A stretch of DNA of 64,000 bases, taken from the NCBI GenBank assembly GCA_016081115.2, contig JABTTQ020000358.1, positions 1-64,000 of the forward strand, in the 5' to 3' direction. The first letter of the stretch is position 1. Each line of letters starts with the position of its first letter. Below, piece after piece: positions 33,703-46,939 of this stretch. Under the pieces are notes generated by a model. That model was not told the origin of the DNA. It searched no databases and saw nothing but the letters and a program-made list of their open reading frames with translations. The translations under genes were made by a program, and so were the position numbers. This stretch comes from Rehmannia glutinosa. Taxonomy: Eukaryota; Streptophyta; Magnoliopsida; Lamiales; Orobanchaceae.

Positions 33703-36700
33703 TTAAGCCCATTCCTTCGATAAGCAGTATACTTGATCTCTATTCAAACCTTTAGTTAACGGATCCGCTAGGTTTTCTTTTGATTTCACGTAATCGATTG
33801 TAATAACCCCATTAGAGATCAACTGCCTAACGGTGTTATGTCTTCGACGTATATGTCGAGACTTATCGTTGTATATACTATATTGAGCCCTTCCTATAGC
33901 CGACTGACTATCACAATGTATCATGATTGCAGCCACCGGCTTAGGCCAACAAGGAATATCCTCTAAAAAGTTGTGAAGCTATTCCGCTTCTTCACCAGCT
34001 TTATCTAACGCTATAAATTCTGATTCCATCGTCGATCGAGCTATACACATTTGTTTAGAGGATTTCCATGACACGGCTCCACCACCAATGGTAAAAATAT
34101 AACCACTTGTGGACTTGGAATCTTTTGAGTCAGATATCCAATTAGCATCATTGTATCCTTCTAATATAGCTGGATATCTCGAGTAATGTAATCCATAATT
34201 CAAGGTGAGTCTTAGATACCTAAGAACTCTTATCAATGCCTTCCAATGGTCATTTCCAGGATTACTCGTAAATCTACTCAGTTTATTAACTGCGTAGGCA
34301 ATATCCGGATGTGTGCAGTTTGTTACATACATAAGACTGCCAATAATCCGAGAATATTCTAGTTGAGATCTGAGTTTGCCTTGATTTTTAGCTAAGTGTA
34401 AGCTTAAATCAACAGCGTTTTAGCCTGGATTTGTCATACGCATTGAACTTTCAAGATTGTCTTAATATAATGAGATTGTGATAAAACAAGTCCATTAGAT
34501 GTTTTAGAGATCTTAATTCCCGAATAACATCGCTATACCCATATCTTTCATATCAAAATATTTGATTAACATTTTCTTATCATTCATGATTATATCATGA
34601 TTACTACCCATAATTAACATGTCAACATAAAGACAGACAATTACATAATCATTAGGTGTGTCTTTAATGTAAACACATTTATCACACTCGTTAATTTTGA
34701 AACCATTTTCGACAAAGATAGTTCGCCAAATTTTTCGCAATACCATTGTTTCGGAGCTTGCTTAAGGCCATACAATGACTTAACGAGTTTGCACACCTTC
34801 TTCTCTCGGGAGCAACAAACCCTTCGGGTTGTTCCATGTAGATTTCCTCTTCTAATTCACCATTTAGAAAAGCCGTTTTCACATCCATTTGGTGTATCTC
34901 AAGGTTATGCAATCCGCAATAGCAATGAGAACTCTAATAGATGTGATTCTCGTCACAGGTGAATACATATCAAAGAAATCAAAGCCTTCTCTTTGTTTAA
35001 ATCCCTTAGCTACTAACCTGGCCTTGTACTTATCAATGGTTCCATCAGCTTTATATTTCCTTTTAAGGATCCACTTGCATCCTAAAGGCTTATTTCCTGG
35101 TGGGAGATCTAGCAACTCCCAAGTATGATTTTGCATAATGGAATCTATCTCACTGTTAATAGCTTCTTTCCAGAATGGAGCTTCTAGACTGGACAATGCT
35201 TCACCAATTGTCCTTGGTTCATTTTCTAACACATAGGTTAGAAAATCTGGACCAAAAGACTGAGTAGTTTTGGCCCTTTTACTGCGTCTTGGTTCTTCAT
35301 CACTTTAATGATCACCATCGGCAGTATCACGTGTTCTTTTGCTAGAACTAGCTTCTTTCCTTTCTTGACAAGGAAACACGTCTTCGAAAAATACAGCATT
35401 CCTTGACTCAACAATTGTACCTTCTTGTACATCTGGAATCGCTGATTTGTGCACTAAAAACCGATATGCACTACTGTTATATGCATATCCAATGAAAATG
35501 CAATCGATTGTTTTAGGCCCTATTTTGCCAAACACCCCGACACTTTTAGGTATTTGTAGGAAAGTTTTCGACCTTTCCATAACTCATGCGGAGTTTTATC
35601 TTTATTTTTGTGTGGTATTTTGTTAAGAATGTGGTTAGCCGAGAGAATTGCTTCCCCCACAAATTCTCGAGGTAAACCAGAATTTATCAACAAAGCATTC
35701 ATCATCTCTTTTAGAGTTCGGTTTTTGCGTTCAAAGAATACCATTTGATTGTGGTTAATAAGGAGTCGTCGTTTGATGAATAATACCGTAACCGAGCAAA
35801 ATTCATCAAAAGGAGCTCCATATTCTCCACCTCTATCACTTCGAATTATCTTAATTCGTTTGTTAAGTTGATTTTCAACCTCATTCTTATAGCTTTTAAA
35901 AGCTTCTAAGGCATCATCTTTACTTCTTAAAAGATATACATAACAGTATTTTGTGCAATCATCGATAAAAGTAATAAAATACTTTTTCCCACCTCTAGTT
36001 TGCACAAACTTTAAATCACATATATCACTGTGAATTAATTCTAGAGGTTCTGTTTCTCTTTCCACCGAGTGGAATGGTGTTTTAGTCATTTTTGCCTCAA
36101 CACAGATTTCACATTTGTGATGTGAATTTATTTTAAAGTTAGGTAGTAATTCCAAGTTTACTAACTTTTTCAAAGTGTTAAAATTCACATGTCCTAATCT
36201 AACATGCCATAAATTTGAACACTCAAGCAAATAAGAAGAAACATTAATTTTATTGCTTTCAAATTTTCGGAGTACATTCATTACATTCATCTTGAACAGT
36301 CCATTATCTAAGTACCCCTTCCCTATGATCTGTCCATTTTTCATAAGTACAAACTTTTGAGCCTCAAATACTAATCTAAACCCTGTCTTAACCAACAATG
36401 ATCCTGACACTAAATTCTTCCGAATGTCTGGAACATGAAGGACATCAACGAGGGTCAGCTCCTTGCCCGAGGTCATCTTTAGCACCACTTTGCCGAGATC
36501 GACAATTTCAGACGTTGCATGATTCCCCATGTATAGCTTCCTTCCATTGATAGGAGTATACGTTGAGAACATGTCTTTGTCGGAGCATATGTGGCGTGTA
36601 GCACTTTGTGTCCACCCACCATTCTCTCGGGCTCTCCACCATGTAGCACTTGTTGCCTTCATACACAACAACCAAGAGATCAAGCTCGGACATATCAATT

Positions 36701-37437
36701 GGTGCGATTTGTCTCGGTCACATGAACCTGGTTCCGATTGGCCTTTTAGGAAGATGACAATCTTTAGCCTTGTGATTCGGCTTTCCACGTTGAAGCAGTT
36801 CCTTTGAACTTTTTAGCCTTCCCTGTTTCGATTATTCCCGGGTGCTTTCTCTTCTTGCAAGCATTGGGCTCCACCAAGTTTGCCTTTGCCTCCATAGGAA
36901 GCTTGCCAGACTTAATCTCAGATTTGCGATTGTCTTCTTCAATTTGCAATCTGACAATTAAGTCTTCAAGCCCCATCTCCTTCCGCTTATGCTTCAGGTA
37001 ATTTTTAAAATCCTTCCACAGAGGCGGTAACTTCTCGATTATAGCAGCTACTTGAAAGGATTCACTCACCACCATACCTTCGGCAATTATATCATGCAGA
37101 ATTAACTGGATCTCTTGAACCTGGCTGATCACCGTCTTGGTGTCAACCATCTTGAACTCAAGGAATTTGCCGACAACAAATTTCTTTGTGCTAGCATCTT
37201 CCGTTTTATACTTCTTTACCGAACAATACACATTATACAATGTGTTGTCTAGTCCATTGAGAATGTAGTTCCGGCACAGGAAGTCGCTTTGACTCCAACC
37301 ATCGAACGCCATCCTCTTCTTTTAATCAGTCTCCTCTTCCCCCACAGTTGGGGCATCCTCCGTAAGAAACGAGCAAGGTTCGTAGTCGTTAGATAGAACA
37401 ACATTTTTGTTGCCATCTTTTGAAGTCTGAACCCCAA
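33703..37437 (-). pseudogene. copia gag-pol polyprotein, many frameshifts
   Basis: In coding order. gag around 37437-36790 (KLPPLWKDFKNYLKHKRKEM). Protease remnant near 36650, where the active-site region is split between frames. Integrase 36300-35560, with HHCC ([18 protein letters not shown]) and the acidic residues of LIHSDICD and [11 protein letters not shown]. Reverse transcriptase 35232-34513 ([27 protein letters not shown]). RNase H 34332-33703 ([21 protein letters not shown]). The catalytic YVDD box reads YVDM, one Asp lost. At least eight frame breaks separate these pieces. The motifs fit the Tork/Tnt1-like part of copia. Not functional as read. Confidence 0.88.
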
Positions 37438-37519
37438 ACTTCTCTCGGTTTCTCCCGGTCTTTGGTCTTTGAATCAAGACGTCAAGCCATTTGATATACA
37501 CGAAAATCTCGTCTTAAAT

Positions 37520-38569
37520 TGTTGGGAAAACAGGGTTGGTGTATACCGAATGGCTAAAAACAGTTGAAGCGGAAGTAACGGTAAAAATCGAGACGTCGAG
37601 GCAAAGAGTTGGACTCTTTCTCTTTAAGACGAGATTGTCCGCTCACGTGCTTACTTTAATACGGCAATCGTCTCCCAAGATACAACAACGAACTACTTGC
37701 GATAGTTGCACTACAAATCGCAAGACGCTTAACACTAAGATGTTTTTGAACTCTCTTGACAAAGTTATGTAGAAAAAATGAAGCAAAATTCGAAATTGAT
37801 GTGTTGAAATGAATTCAAATTTGGTTTATATAGAGCTCCTGGTGCCTCTCTTGATTGGGTGCAACCTCCGTCCGGATCGGTCTTGACCGTCGATCGCGCC
37901 AGAATGCGCTCGAAAGACCCAACGCGACTATGTGCGGCGGCGCGGGCGGGCCCGCCGGCGGTGCTCGCGACCGTCCCTGCGTTTTTTGAGCTAGCCAAAG
38001 GCTAGTCAAAATTGACTTGGTCCACTAGGGTGTACCATAAGGAGTTCCACTTGATTACTCCTTATTAGTGGTGAAGCTCTTTATTAACTAGTCAAACATT
38101 TACTATGTTTCCTATGTGGGATATGGTTTTCCATATTCCCACCCATTTTATATTCCATATATAAAAGCATTTTAAGTGGCCAACTTTATGCATTTATTTC
38201 TCATTCACCCGATATTGGTTTTGAGAAATTCAAAATGCTAAACTCATCTACCCGTGGCGTAGATGACGTTTATCTCATTTATTTCATACTTAGAATAAAT
38301 GATCTTACTTAAATAATTGGTCAAAATCGGGTCAAAACCCAATATATCAAACCAATTCCAATAATAATTTTATTTGTGATCCGATAATAGTTAGATAATA
38401 TTAGGAAATTAATTAAATAATATGGAGTTAAATAATGTATAAAATAATCATAATTGGAAAGTCGAGTTTGTCCTGACAATATCAAAAAACCTGAACCACA
38501 TTGGCCACATCACAGGGTCGTCCCTTTTTTTTTTTTTTAAGCAACATAGGATCGAACATTTGTGAAATC
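37520..38569 (-). repeat. 5' LTR of the copia element
   Basis: About 1,050 bp, collinear with 31980-33265 except for a GC-rich replaced segment (about 37880-37985). The segment 37620-37634 'tttaagacgagatt' is also present inverted just outside the LTR at about 37504-37517. Confidence 0.8.
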
Positions 38570-39258
38570 TACTCACACTGGATCCTCGGTGCACAATTTA
38601 TACAAGGTGTTTTTATAAATTCTAATTAAAGCATTTCATAAATATTTTCAATAATTATAAAAAAAATAGTAAAGTTATTTACAAGAGGACATAATAAAGT
38701 CCTATAAAACAATACCAAAGTTCTTTTCTTTAATTCAAATTTAGATACAACGCATGGATCTGATCAAGAAAAAAATCCAACACATGGAGGCGAACAACTG
38801 TTTTGCTTTTCAAATTTTGATTTGATATCCAGAAGTTAGAACTCAGCCCAAACCCGTCCATCACCTTGGCCCGATTCACTTGAATTAAAAACTCACCGCG
38901 GAATATAGGATTAGTATTGCAGTGGAAAATGGACAGTGGTAGTAGAAATCGGCTCTTTGTTTGGGCCTTCGTTGAAAAGGCCCAATATTTCAAATTATGG
39001 ACCATGGTTCCGCAGCCTAGTGTAAAGTGTAAACGTTGTAGATTTATTTTAAGTTATATATAGATAGGTTTAAAAAAAAAGGGGTTAAATATAAATCCTT
39101 TTTTTTTAAAGTTTTTTCATACACAATATTATGTATTTAGATATGACCTCAAATACGAATATGGACTTTGTTAGTCTATAATTACTAATCAGTAGAATTT
39201 CAAAATTAATTTTATTTGATAGTAAAAAACATATAATAAATAAAACAAATATATCTAA
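38570..39258. other. Intergenic, no gene seen
   Basis: AT-rich. The minus frame around 38730-39005 contains one long open stretch without recognisable similarity, and I do not call it a gene. Confidence 0.35.
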
Positions 39259-40762
39259 GAGGAAATTTGTTTTGCCCAACGAACTATTTGAGTTTTTTGA
39301 CTTTGCCATCTAAACTTTTTTTGGGACATTTTAGCTACTGAAGTTCACGAGTTTTATACATAGCCTCCTGACTCCTGAGACTCGCTGCCGGCGGAATATT
39401 CCAATGGAATCTTGTCATGTGTCATGCATGTGGGGGAAAAATTGTCATTTGACTCAAACTATACTAATATTATTGCACTTTGTATTAACTTTAAGCAATC
39501 TAAACTTTGCCACCTCAATTTAAAAAAAAAAAAAATTGTGTGTGTATATATATATATATTATTTTTTTATTTCTTGATAAAAAAATTAACTAATTAATAT
39601 CTATTTCAATAAAATATATTATCAATAAGATTATTTGAGCCGATAAAGTTGCCAGCCCTATGACCCACAACTCAAAATGAGTCTTGCGATGAGACACGAA
39701 CATTCCCCTTGATGCGCTTCCCTCCAGTCCGTTCCCGGGTTAGATTAAGGGAATAGCCAAGTGACTGCCTTCGAGGATCCAAATGTGCTTACGCACAATA
39801 AGAATATAAGACCAATAGAGACTTTATAAGGGACCGTTTTTTCTAATCTTTTTTTTACACTTTCTTGTAGAGTTGTAAAATTATAGTTTACTTCCTTAAT
39901 TTACTTTATTAGTTTATAAGCTAAAAAAATTATGAAATTAATGTTAATCTATTTTATCAAATTTACAATTAATAAATATAATAAACAATTTTTTATCCAT
40001 TTTGAGGAAAATAATATAATATACATAGGCAAATACAAATTATAATATGTTAGAATGAATTTTCATTAGTAAATTAGTTCAAACTTAAGCAAAAATAAAA
40101 TAGACTAAATTAGGTAGAAATGAGTTTAAACTGTATGTTAAAAATCTATGCAATATTTTAAAAATATAAATAATGCAATTCATTAAAGTTGCAATAATTT
40201 TATCTTTTTTTTTTTAAAATTTACTTGAATTTATAAAATTAATTTTTAAATACGTTATATTATTATAAAACTTATACTGGTGTATATTTATAAGCTTTTT
40301 CAATTCAAAATAAAATTGTTACTTTTCCTAATTTTGATGTGAAAAAAGAGTAATTGTATTGATAATATATTTTATTGAAGTGGATACTAGTTAAATTTAT
40401 TATTTTTGACCAAGAAATTAAAAAAGAATATAAAATAAATGTACATACATATAATTTTTTTATATTTTTTTAATTGAGGTGACAAAGCGTAAATTGATTA
40501 AAATTTATATGGCAAAGTGACAATAGCATAATGTTTTCGATGGGAAAGTGCAATAACATTAGTATAATTTGAGTCAAATAACAATTTTGCCCATATGTGC
40601 ATGCCACATGATAAGATTTCAGTGGAATATTTCAGCGACGGCGAGTCCCAAAAGACTATATATTAAACTCGTGAACTTTAGGAGGTAAATATCCCAAACA
40701 AAATGTATAGGTGGCAAAGTCAAAGAAATCAAATAGCTTAGAGGGAGTTTTTTTTTTCCTAT
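39259..40762. mobile_element. Foldback-type TIR element, about 1.5 kb
   Basis: Long inverted arms: the left arm 39259-39600 ('gactttgcca', 'gaagttcacgagttt', 'ggaatattcca', 'tcatttgactcaaac') recurs inverted in 40480-40762. The flanks share tatctaa (39252-39258 and 40764-40770). The interior is AT-rich, with one block of lower AT content (39640-39790) of unknown origin. No transposase seen; a Mutator-like non-autonomous element is possible. Confidence 0.65.
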
Positions 40763-41279
40763 TTATCTAACTGGATGACCAAGTAATCTTATTCACAACA
40801 CGAGGTGAATTCTACCTGAATTACCTAATTTTCCTTATAAAAGGAGAGAGTTTTCCATGAAAGGAGTACTATATTTTGTTCTACATTATATCCGTATGAA
40901 TTACTTTGAACATCGAAGAGAATGGGGCCATCCAAACGGGACGGGACAGGTATTCACTAGCAGGGTGCTGGCAGGGTGGATCAAAATTATCATCCCTAAG
41001 ACTTAGCACTTGGGAGTTCTATATTTTTTAAAGTTCAGCTCTATATTCGAATCAGGATTTCGTCATTTCGAATAATATCTGCATCATTGGGCTAACTTTG
41101 TTGACTTGGCACGAGAGGTTTAATTCCGCATGTCACGACAGGGTAAATAAGACCAATAAAAAAGTCGACCAATCGCCAAGGCCCAGGCGGCCAGATCTTT
41201 AAGACATGGTTTCGTAACACTGCTTCCTAATTGCTATATTAAAATAATTTAGCATAAAATATACAGGTCACCTTCGGCT

Positions 41280-41318
41280 TCACGCTCCACTCTCCTCTCC
41301 ACTCTCCACTCTCAATTA
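41280..41318 (+). promoter_or_regulatory. Pyrimidine-rich core promoter patch of the hydrolase gene
   Basis: A CT-rich stretch (CTCCACTCTCCTCTCC and continuing) about 130-170 bp upstream of the ATG, of the plant Y-patch type near transcription starts. No clear TATA box is evident. Confidence 0.35.
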
Positions 41319-41446
41319 CACTATTGATTATTTACTGTCAATTTGCATCCAGATCTTTCAGCTCTTCTAAAACAAACACACATAGCAGACCCACTCACCG
41401 TGTGTTTGTAGTCAGTTTCTCGAACAGAATAGCCAGTCGGAGAACA

Positions 41447-44400
41447 ATGGCCGCTGGAACAACCCGGAAAATATCTGCAGCCTCTGCAAGGGCCCATACC
41501 CGTAGACCCAAGCCAAAGAATTCTTCAAAATTTTCAGGTTAATATTGCGCCTCTTTTTTTTTCTTCATCGCTCAGATTTCCTTTTTATCGAATAAAGAGT
41601 TTGGTTTTGTTATCTGAATAAATATATTCTGGCGGTTGTCGAGAACTAAAATGGTGCCTTGATTTGGAAAATTGGCTATTTGTATGTAGTGGGTTTTGTG
41701 GATTGCGATGAAATCTATGAAAGCTGGTTGAGTGAGTGTTGAGTCAGATTTCGAGATTCGGTTGAAATGTTTATGTACCTGAATGGCTGAATTGCATTGC
41801 TGATTTTTTGGGATTTGTATATACTGCGACATGATTATGATGAGAGATCATATTTGGAAATTGGAATCCAATATATAGTTTGACTATGGGTGTGAACGAA
41901 TCGAGTAGAGCCGGATATAGTATTATTCAAGCTTGTTTGAATTTTTACGAGTTTCAAAAATTGTGTATGAGCTTGGCGTGATTATTAATTGAATCGAGCT
42001 TGAACGAGCTTTAGTCGAGTCGAACACGAATCGAGCTCGAGTAACTTGATGTTTTTATTTTTTCACTAACCAAGTTGAGCTCGAACCGTGCTTTATATTT
42101 TATCGAACTGAAAATTGTTTTCAAGCTTGGCTCGTTATGTTAATGAACTAAGCTCAAACGAGTTGTTAACGATCGATGTTGAGTCGAGTATCAAATAACT
42201 TGGTTCGATTTTCATTCCTAAGTTTGACATTGACACATATTATTTGTATTCTCCTGATCTGATTTGGTGCAAAGGATGATTTTATAATCCTCCAAGATAT
42301 ACTAATGTGGGAACTTAATATCTGTTGGACGACTTTGGTATGTTTTTAGGCGCAAAATATGGTTTTGTCATGGTAAAAGACAGGATGTTGAGATGAATGG
42401 TGAAAAAATCTTTGTTTGCATTTGCAATAAGGCCAATGTAACATATACTGCAATGACAGTACTGTTAATTGATGCATTGCTGGTTTTACAGGCTTGATAT
42501 AAAAGAAACCACCTATCTAATCTGATTTAAAACTTTTCCCATTCAATTTGGACCTTGTTTTGTTGTTTTCATCAAAATTCCTTAAAATTAAAATGTTTCA
42601 GGGATATTGAAGAAAATACTGTTGGTTAGCTTTATGGGCTTTTAGCTTGGGCTTATCAGGCAACAAAGCCTCCACCTCCAAAGACGTGTGGCTCTACAGA
42701 CGGGCCTCCAGTTACAGCACCGAGGATACAGCTTAAGGATGGGAGACACTTGGCTTACAAAGAGTATGGTGTCCCAAAGGATATCGCGAAGCACAAAATA
42801 GTTTTTGTCCATGGATTTGATTCTTGCAGACATGATGTTTCTGCCTTAACTGCAAACCTCTCTCCGGTAGTGTTTCTTAATGGCTTTTTGTGGATCAACG
42901 GCATTATGTGTGATATAGGGAGTGTTTGCAAAAACTTCTGCTTTTAGAAGAAATTATTTATTGGAGCAAAAGTAAAAGTAGTTCAGAATCAGAAGTGGGT
43001 AGTGTTTGCAAATAGAATCAGAAGTTGAGAGTGTTTGGTAAAAAAAATTGTACAAGTGCTTATTTGTTTGTAAAAGTCAAACAAAAACAGAATTAGAAAT
43101 CTAAAGTACCCATCTCCCCGTGTTTAGATTCTAATTAAACGAAGCAGGATCAGAAACATAAGTTGGCATTTGAAATTACTAAAAGATATTTTTTTTTTCA
43201 GCCAAAAGCAGAGTTGCAAACATTCCCAGAGCACCCTCTGGACTGATTTGTTTTTCCATTTGTTACACTCATTTACAGGATATAGTTGAAAGTAAAGGTA
43301 TATACATCGTTTCATTTGACAGACCTGGTTATGGAGAGAGTGATCCTCACCCTACAAGAACAGTCGAGAGCTTGGCTCTTGATATTGAGGAGCTTGCTGA
43401 TAAGTTGGGATTAGGATCCAAATTTCATGTTGTTGGATTTTCCATGGGTGGACAAGTTGTCTGGAGCTGCCTCAAGTATATTCCTCACAGGTGTGTTTCA
43501 TTTACATTTTTGTCCTTTAATAACTAAACTATTTTGTGTCTTCCAATATTTCTGTAGCATCACCTATCCGTTTTATGTTTTTTCATTTTTAGTTGGGGTT
43601 AATTACAAAAAAAAAAAAAACTAAGGTTTGGCCTAATTACAAAAAATTTCCAGAGATGTTTCAAACTTACAAAATACCCCCTCGTGTGGGATTCATCTTA
43701 AATTTAAGGAGGTAATCATAATATTTCTATAAATGTCAGGGGGGATTTTTGAAATTTTTTTGCTTATGAAGTGGGAGAATGTAAGACTGAATAATCAAAC
43801 CTCAAGGTTTTTTTTTTTTTTTCAATTGGACCGAACCTCAAGGTCTTTTTCTTTTCGTGCTGATCCCTTTTAGTTATAAAATCACAATTTCATCCGTTTA
43901 AAGTAACATCGACTATAATGATGAACAGATTGGCAGGAGCAGCTCTGGTAGCACCGGTGGTGAATTATTGGTGGCCTTTCTCCTTCAAACATGTCGAAAC
44001 ATGCATATGAACAGCAGCCTACAAGAGACCAATGGGCTGTTCGTGTTGCTCACTATATGCCATGGCTTACCTACTGGTGGAACACCCAAAGATTATTCCC
44101 TGCTTCAAGTGTTATTGCTCATGACCCAACAATTTTATCCAGTCAAGACAAAGAACTATTGCCGAAGATTATTTCTATAGCAAAAGAACAGAAGGTAATG
44201 ATTTTCGCACTTTTTTGTTAATAGGGAAACATACATATTAATTGTTAGTGAAAAGTTAAAAATATGGCAGGCTAATCCTATTATCTTCCTTTGGATTCAA
44301 TAATGATACACTCGATTTTACAGTCATTATTTATTAACTTGCTCTCCAACTGATCCTTTTGAAAACCATTCTGTAATACGTAAATTATACGACATTGTGT

Positions 44401-46194
44401 TTTTTCATCTATTATCTGAAAATTATAAAGTTAGGTGTTATGAGGGGGAAAATATCTAAAAAGTAAAAAGTATGTTATCTTTCTGAGGAAAACAATTTGA
44501 TACTTAGAATACATGGAGATGCCTACCAATTGTTGTTTTACTTTGACAGTTGAAATAAAAAGTAAGTATACAATCAGGGAAAAATATTTACTCGAGTCTA
44601 GCTGCATATAATATATCTTACTACACAGATTATTAATTTTACTGTTATTATTAATAAGCTCCACAAATGAGTACTCCGATTTGCCAAAGTTGATTCATTT
44701 TTGATTCACAGATGTAAAGCTTTAACATCTTGTGAAGTCTGAATTTGATCAAAATAGAATAGCAATATTGCGTGAAGTGTGAGTAGCCAATTCTGCTCTT
44801 ATTTGGTCAGAAAATGTATAGTAGATAGTAGAATAATCATCGCTGTACATCTTTTTCTTTTTTTTTTTTTGTGCCGTTAATTAGTCAATCACTACTCAAG
44901 TAATTCCAATAGATCCTGGATGAGTTAACTTATAATGTTTGACTTAGTTGGAACCATTCTATGGTAAAAATAGATGAATATGTGTAGAATTTGATATATA
45001 TCCTTGTTTATAAGCTTCTTATCCAATGAGACATTGGTATATGGGATATTTAAGATGAATGTTATATTTTAAATTTGTCATAAATTAATCAATGTTATCA
45101 TATTTAAGATGCTAATACATATGGATTTTCAACTCCATACCCTGACCATCTTAATCTACGTGAAATGACGAATTAACTCGACTCAAAATGAAGCCTCATG
45201 TCATATTGATGAGAGGAGTATGAGATGAAGTTTCATGGTTCCTCATTTTCCTACTACTGCACTTTATCGAAGGCCATCTCTGCACAACCTAAGACGTCAA
45301 ATAGATTGTTGGAGTTTTTGTGTTCCCCTTTCCCCGGAACCTAAGTTGTCAACTACTTTGTTGGATTTTTTTTTTTTGGTTCTTTTCTTGATTTAACTTC
45401 ATTTATGCATGTTGGTTTTCCAATTTAGTTGTAACACGCTATTTTGACTTGATATGTCCATGTTGACTTTGCTATTCTTTCAAAACAAGAGAAGGAAAAA
45501 AATGATCTTCAGATGCATTTTCTACATTCTTTTTAGGGAGAATTACAAAAAAAAAAAAAAAAAAAAACCTGAGGTTTGGGCTAATTACTAAAAAACCCAG
45601 GGATGCTTCAAATTACAAAAACCCTGTCTTAAATTTAAGTTACCAATTTAAGGAGGTAACTTTGATATTTCTATAAATATTAGGGAGTATTTGAAATATT
45701 TTTTGCTTATGAGAGGGGGAAATGTAACACGGAATCAAATCTCAAGGGATTTTTGTGATTTTCAAAAACATCTGGATTTTTTTTGTAATTAACCCGCACG
45801 GATCGTAATTATCCCTTCTTGTTATGTTTAATACCTCTGATCAGTAATTGGCTAATATTATGTTAACATATATGATATATCACTTCAAAATTTGCTTTTC
45901 TGACAGGACCAGGCAATATCAAGACAACAAGGCGAGTTTGAGTCCCTTCACCGTGATATGGTGGTTGGTTTCGGGACGTGGGAATTTGATCCCACAGATC
46001 TGAAAAACACATTTCCAGAAGGTTCTGTTCACTTATGGCAGGGAGATGATGATCTTCTCGTCCCTGTTACATTGCAGCGTTACATTGCCGATAAGCTACC
46101 GTGGATTAAGTATCACGAGCTATCAGGTGCTGGTCATATGTTCCTATACGCTGATGGAATGGCAGACTCAGTCATACAAGCACTCATAGCTTGA
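41447..46194 (+). CDS. Membrane-anchored alpha/beta hydrolase, five exons, two apparent frameshifts
   Basis: A plant-specific alpha/beta-hydrolase of unknown substrate. Exons: 41447-41537, 42602-42866, 43279-43490, 43929-44194 and 45907-46194, all GT/AG. The N-terminus is basic (MAAGTTRKISAAS), then a hydrophobic span (ILKKILLVSFMGFLAWAY, about 32-50) predicts a membrane anchor. Domain motifs: FVHGFDSCRHD (oxyanion loop), nucleophile elbow GFSMGG with Ser about 174, acid in WQGDDDLLVP (about 326-328), base His in GAGHMF (about 356). The total is about 374 aa. Two frame breaks: one nt at the T4 run 42640-42643 inside the membrane span, and about two nt at 43975-43976 after NYWWP. With the breaks allowed for, all phases join and the sequence agrees with the family throughout, so assembly error is likelier than decay. 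Introns carry MITEs (41885, 43595 and 45537). Confidence 0.85.
41885..42220. mobile_element. hAT MITE in intron 1 of the hydrolase gene, perfect TSD
   Basis: Ends TATGGGTGTGAACGAATCG and TTCGATTTTCATTCCTA. The octamer agtttgac is identical at 41877-41884 and 42221-42228. The interior is made of repeated 'gagctcgaac/cgagctt' motifs. Confidence 0.88.
43595..43870. mobile_element. 'Aattacaaaaa' MITE, copy 2 (hydrolase intron 3)
   Basis: The left end 'ggggttaattacaaaaaa' and the inner 'aggtttgg', 'cttaaatttaaggaggtaa' segments match the copy at 45537. The right end is poorly preserved. Confidence 0.5.
45537..45815. mobile_element. 'Aattacaaaaa' MITE, copy 3 (hydrolase intron 4)
   Basis: Left 'agggagaattacaaaaaa', right 'gtaattatccct', with the inner segments shared by the copies at 43595 and 46683. 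About 280 bp. Confidence 0.6.
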
Positions 46195-46682
46195 AAGGAA
46201 GAAGGCCTTTTGCAGGTTTTTTTTTTTACCAGGTTTATGTATCTGAACTTGTTCTAGCTCATTATTTTTTTGTTTTGAAGTTTCTTTTTGTATAACTATA
46301 TTTATGTAGTTTTGCGTCTTATTTTTTACGACATTTTTTTGTACGGGACCTGTAATTTTCTTATTGAGTACGAGTTTATTGTTTCCTTCCAGATAAACTT
46401 TGATGTCATCATACTAGGGTGTTTTGTAAAACTAGTGATGCTTAGAACTCGAAAATAATGATGTTGAATTGTGCAAATGTTCAATCAGAATTTTATAACT
46501 AGCGACTCTTCTGAGGAGATTCGTGAACAGAAAGTCACATTCCTTCAACAGAAAATACCTCTTCCGAATGTTGTCAAAAATCAATTATTCTTAGGGCAGG
46601 TCGATCCCCGATTCAAAGTGGCAAACATGTTATGAGATCGGCAAAATATTGCATCACAACTTGTAGTAAATAAATTATAAAT

Positions 46683-46933
46683 ATAATTACAAAAGTTGTC
46701 CCTGAGATTGGGTTAATTACAAAAAACCCAGAGATTTTTGAAGAAAATTACAAATACCCTTGAGATTTGATTTTGTATTAGATTTTACCTCCTTTATAAG
46801 TAAAATTATTTCAAACATTCCCCTTACATTTAACACAATCAAATCTCAATGGGTTTTTTTGGTAATTTTCAAACATCTCTAGTTTATTTTTTTAATTAAC
46901 CCAAACTTTAGGGGTAGTTTTTGTAATTATCCC
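46683..46933. mobile_element. 'Aattacaaaaa' MITE, copy 4 (downstream of the hydrolase)
   Basis: 'ataattacaaaagttgtccc' on the left and 'tttttgtaattatccc' on the right, about 250 bp. Confidence 0.6.
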
Positions 46934-46939
46934 TTATGA

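Larger units (their letters stand above)
31980..38569 (-). mobile_element. Ty1/copia LTR retrotransposon, degenerate
   Basis: Direct repeats 31980-33265 and 37520-38569 bound a minus-strand copia polyprotein with gag, protease, integrase, reverse transcriptase, RNase H order (about 37437 down to 33703). The left repeat begins TGTTGGAAAA and the right TGTTGGGAAAA. The outer boundary near 'tgtgaaatc' is approximate and I found no target duplication. Many frameshifts make it inactive as read here. Confidence 0.9.
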
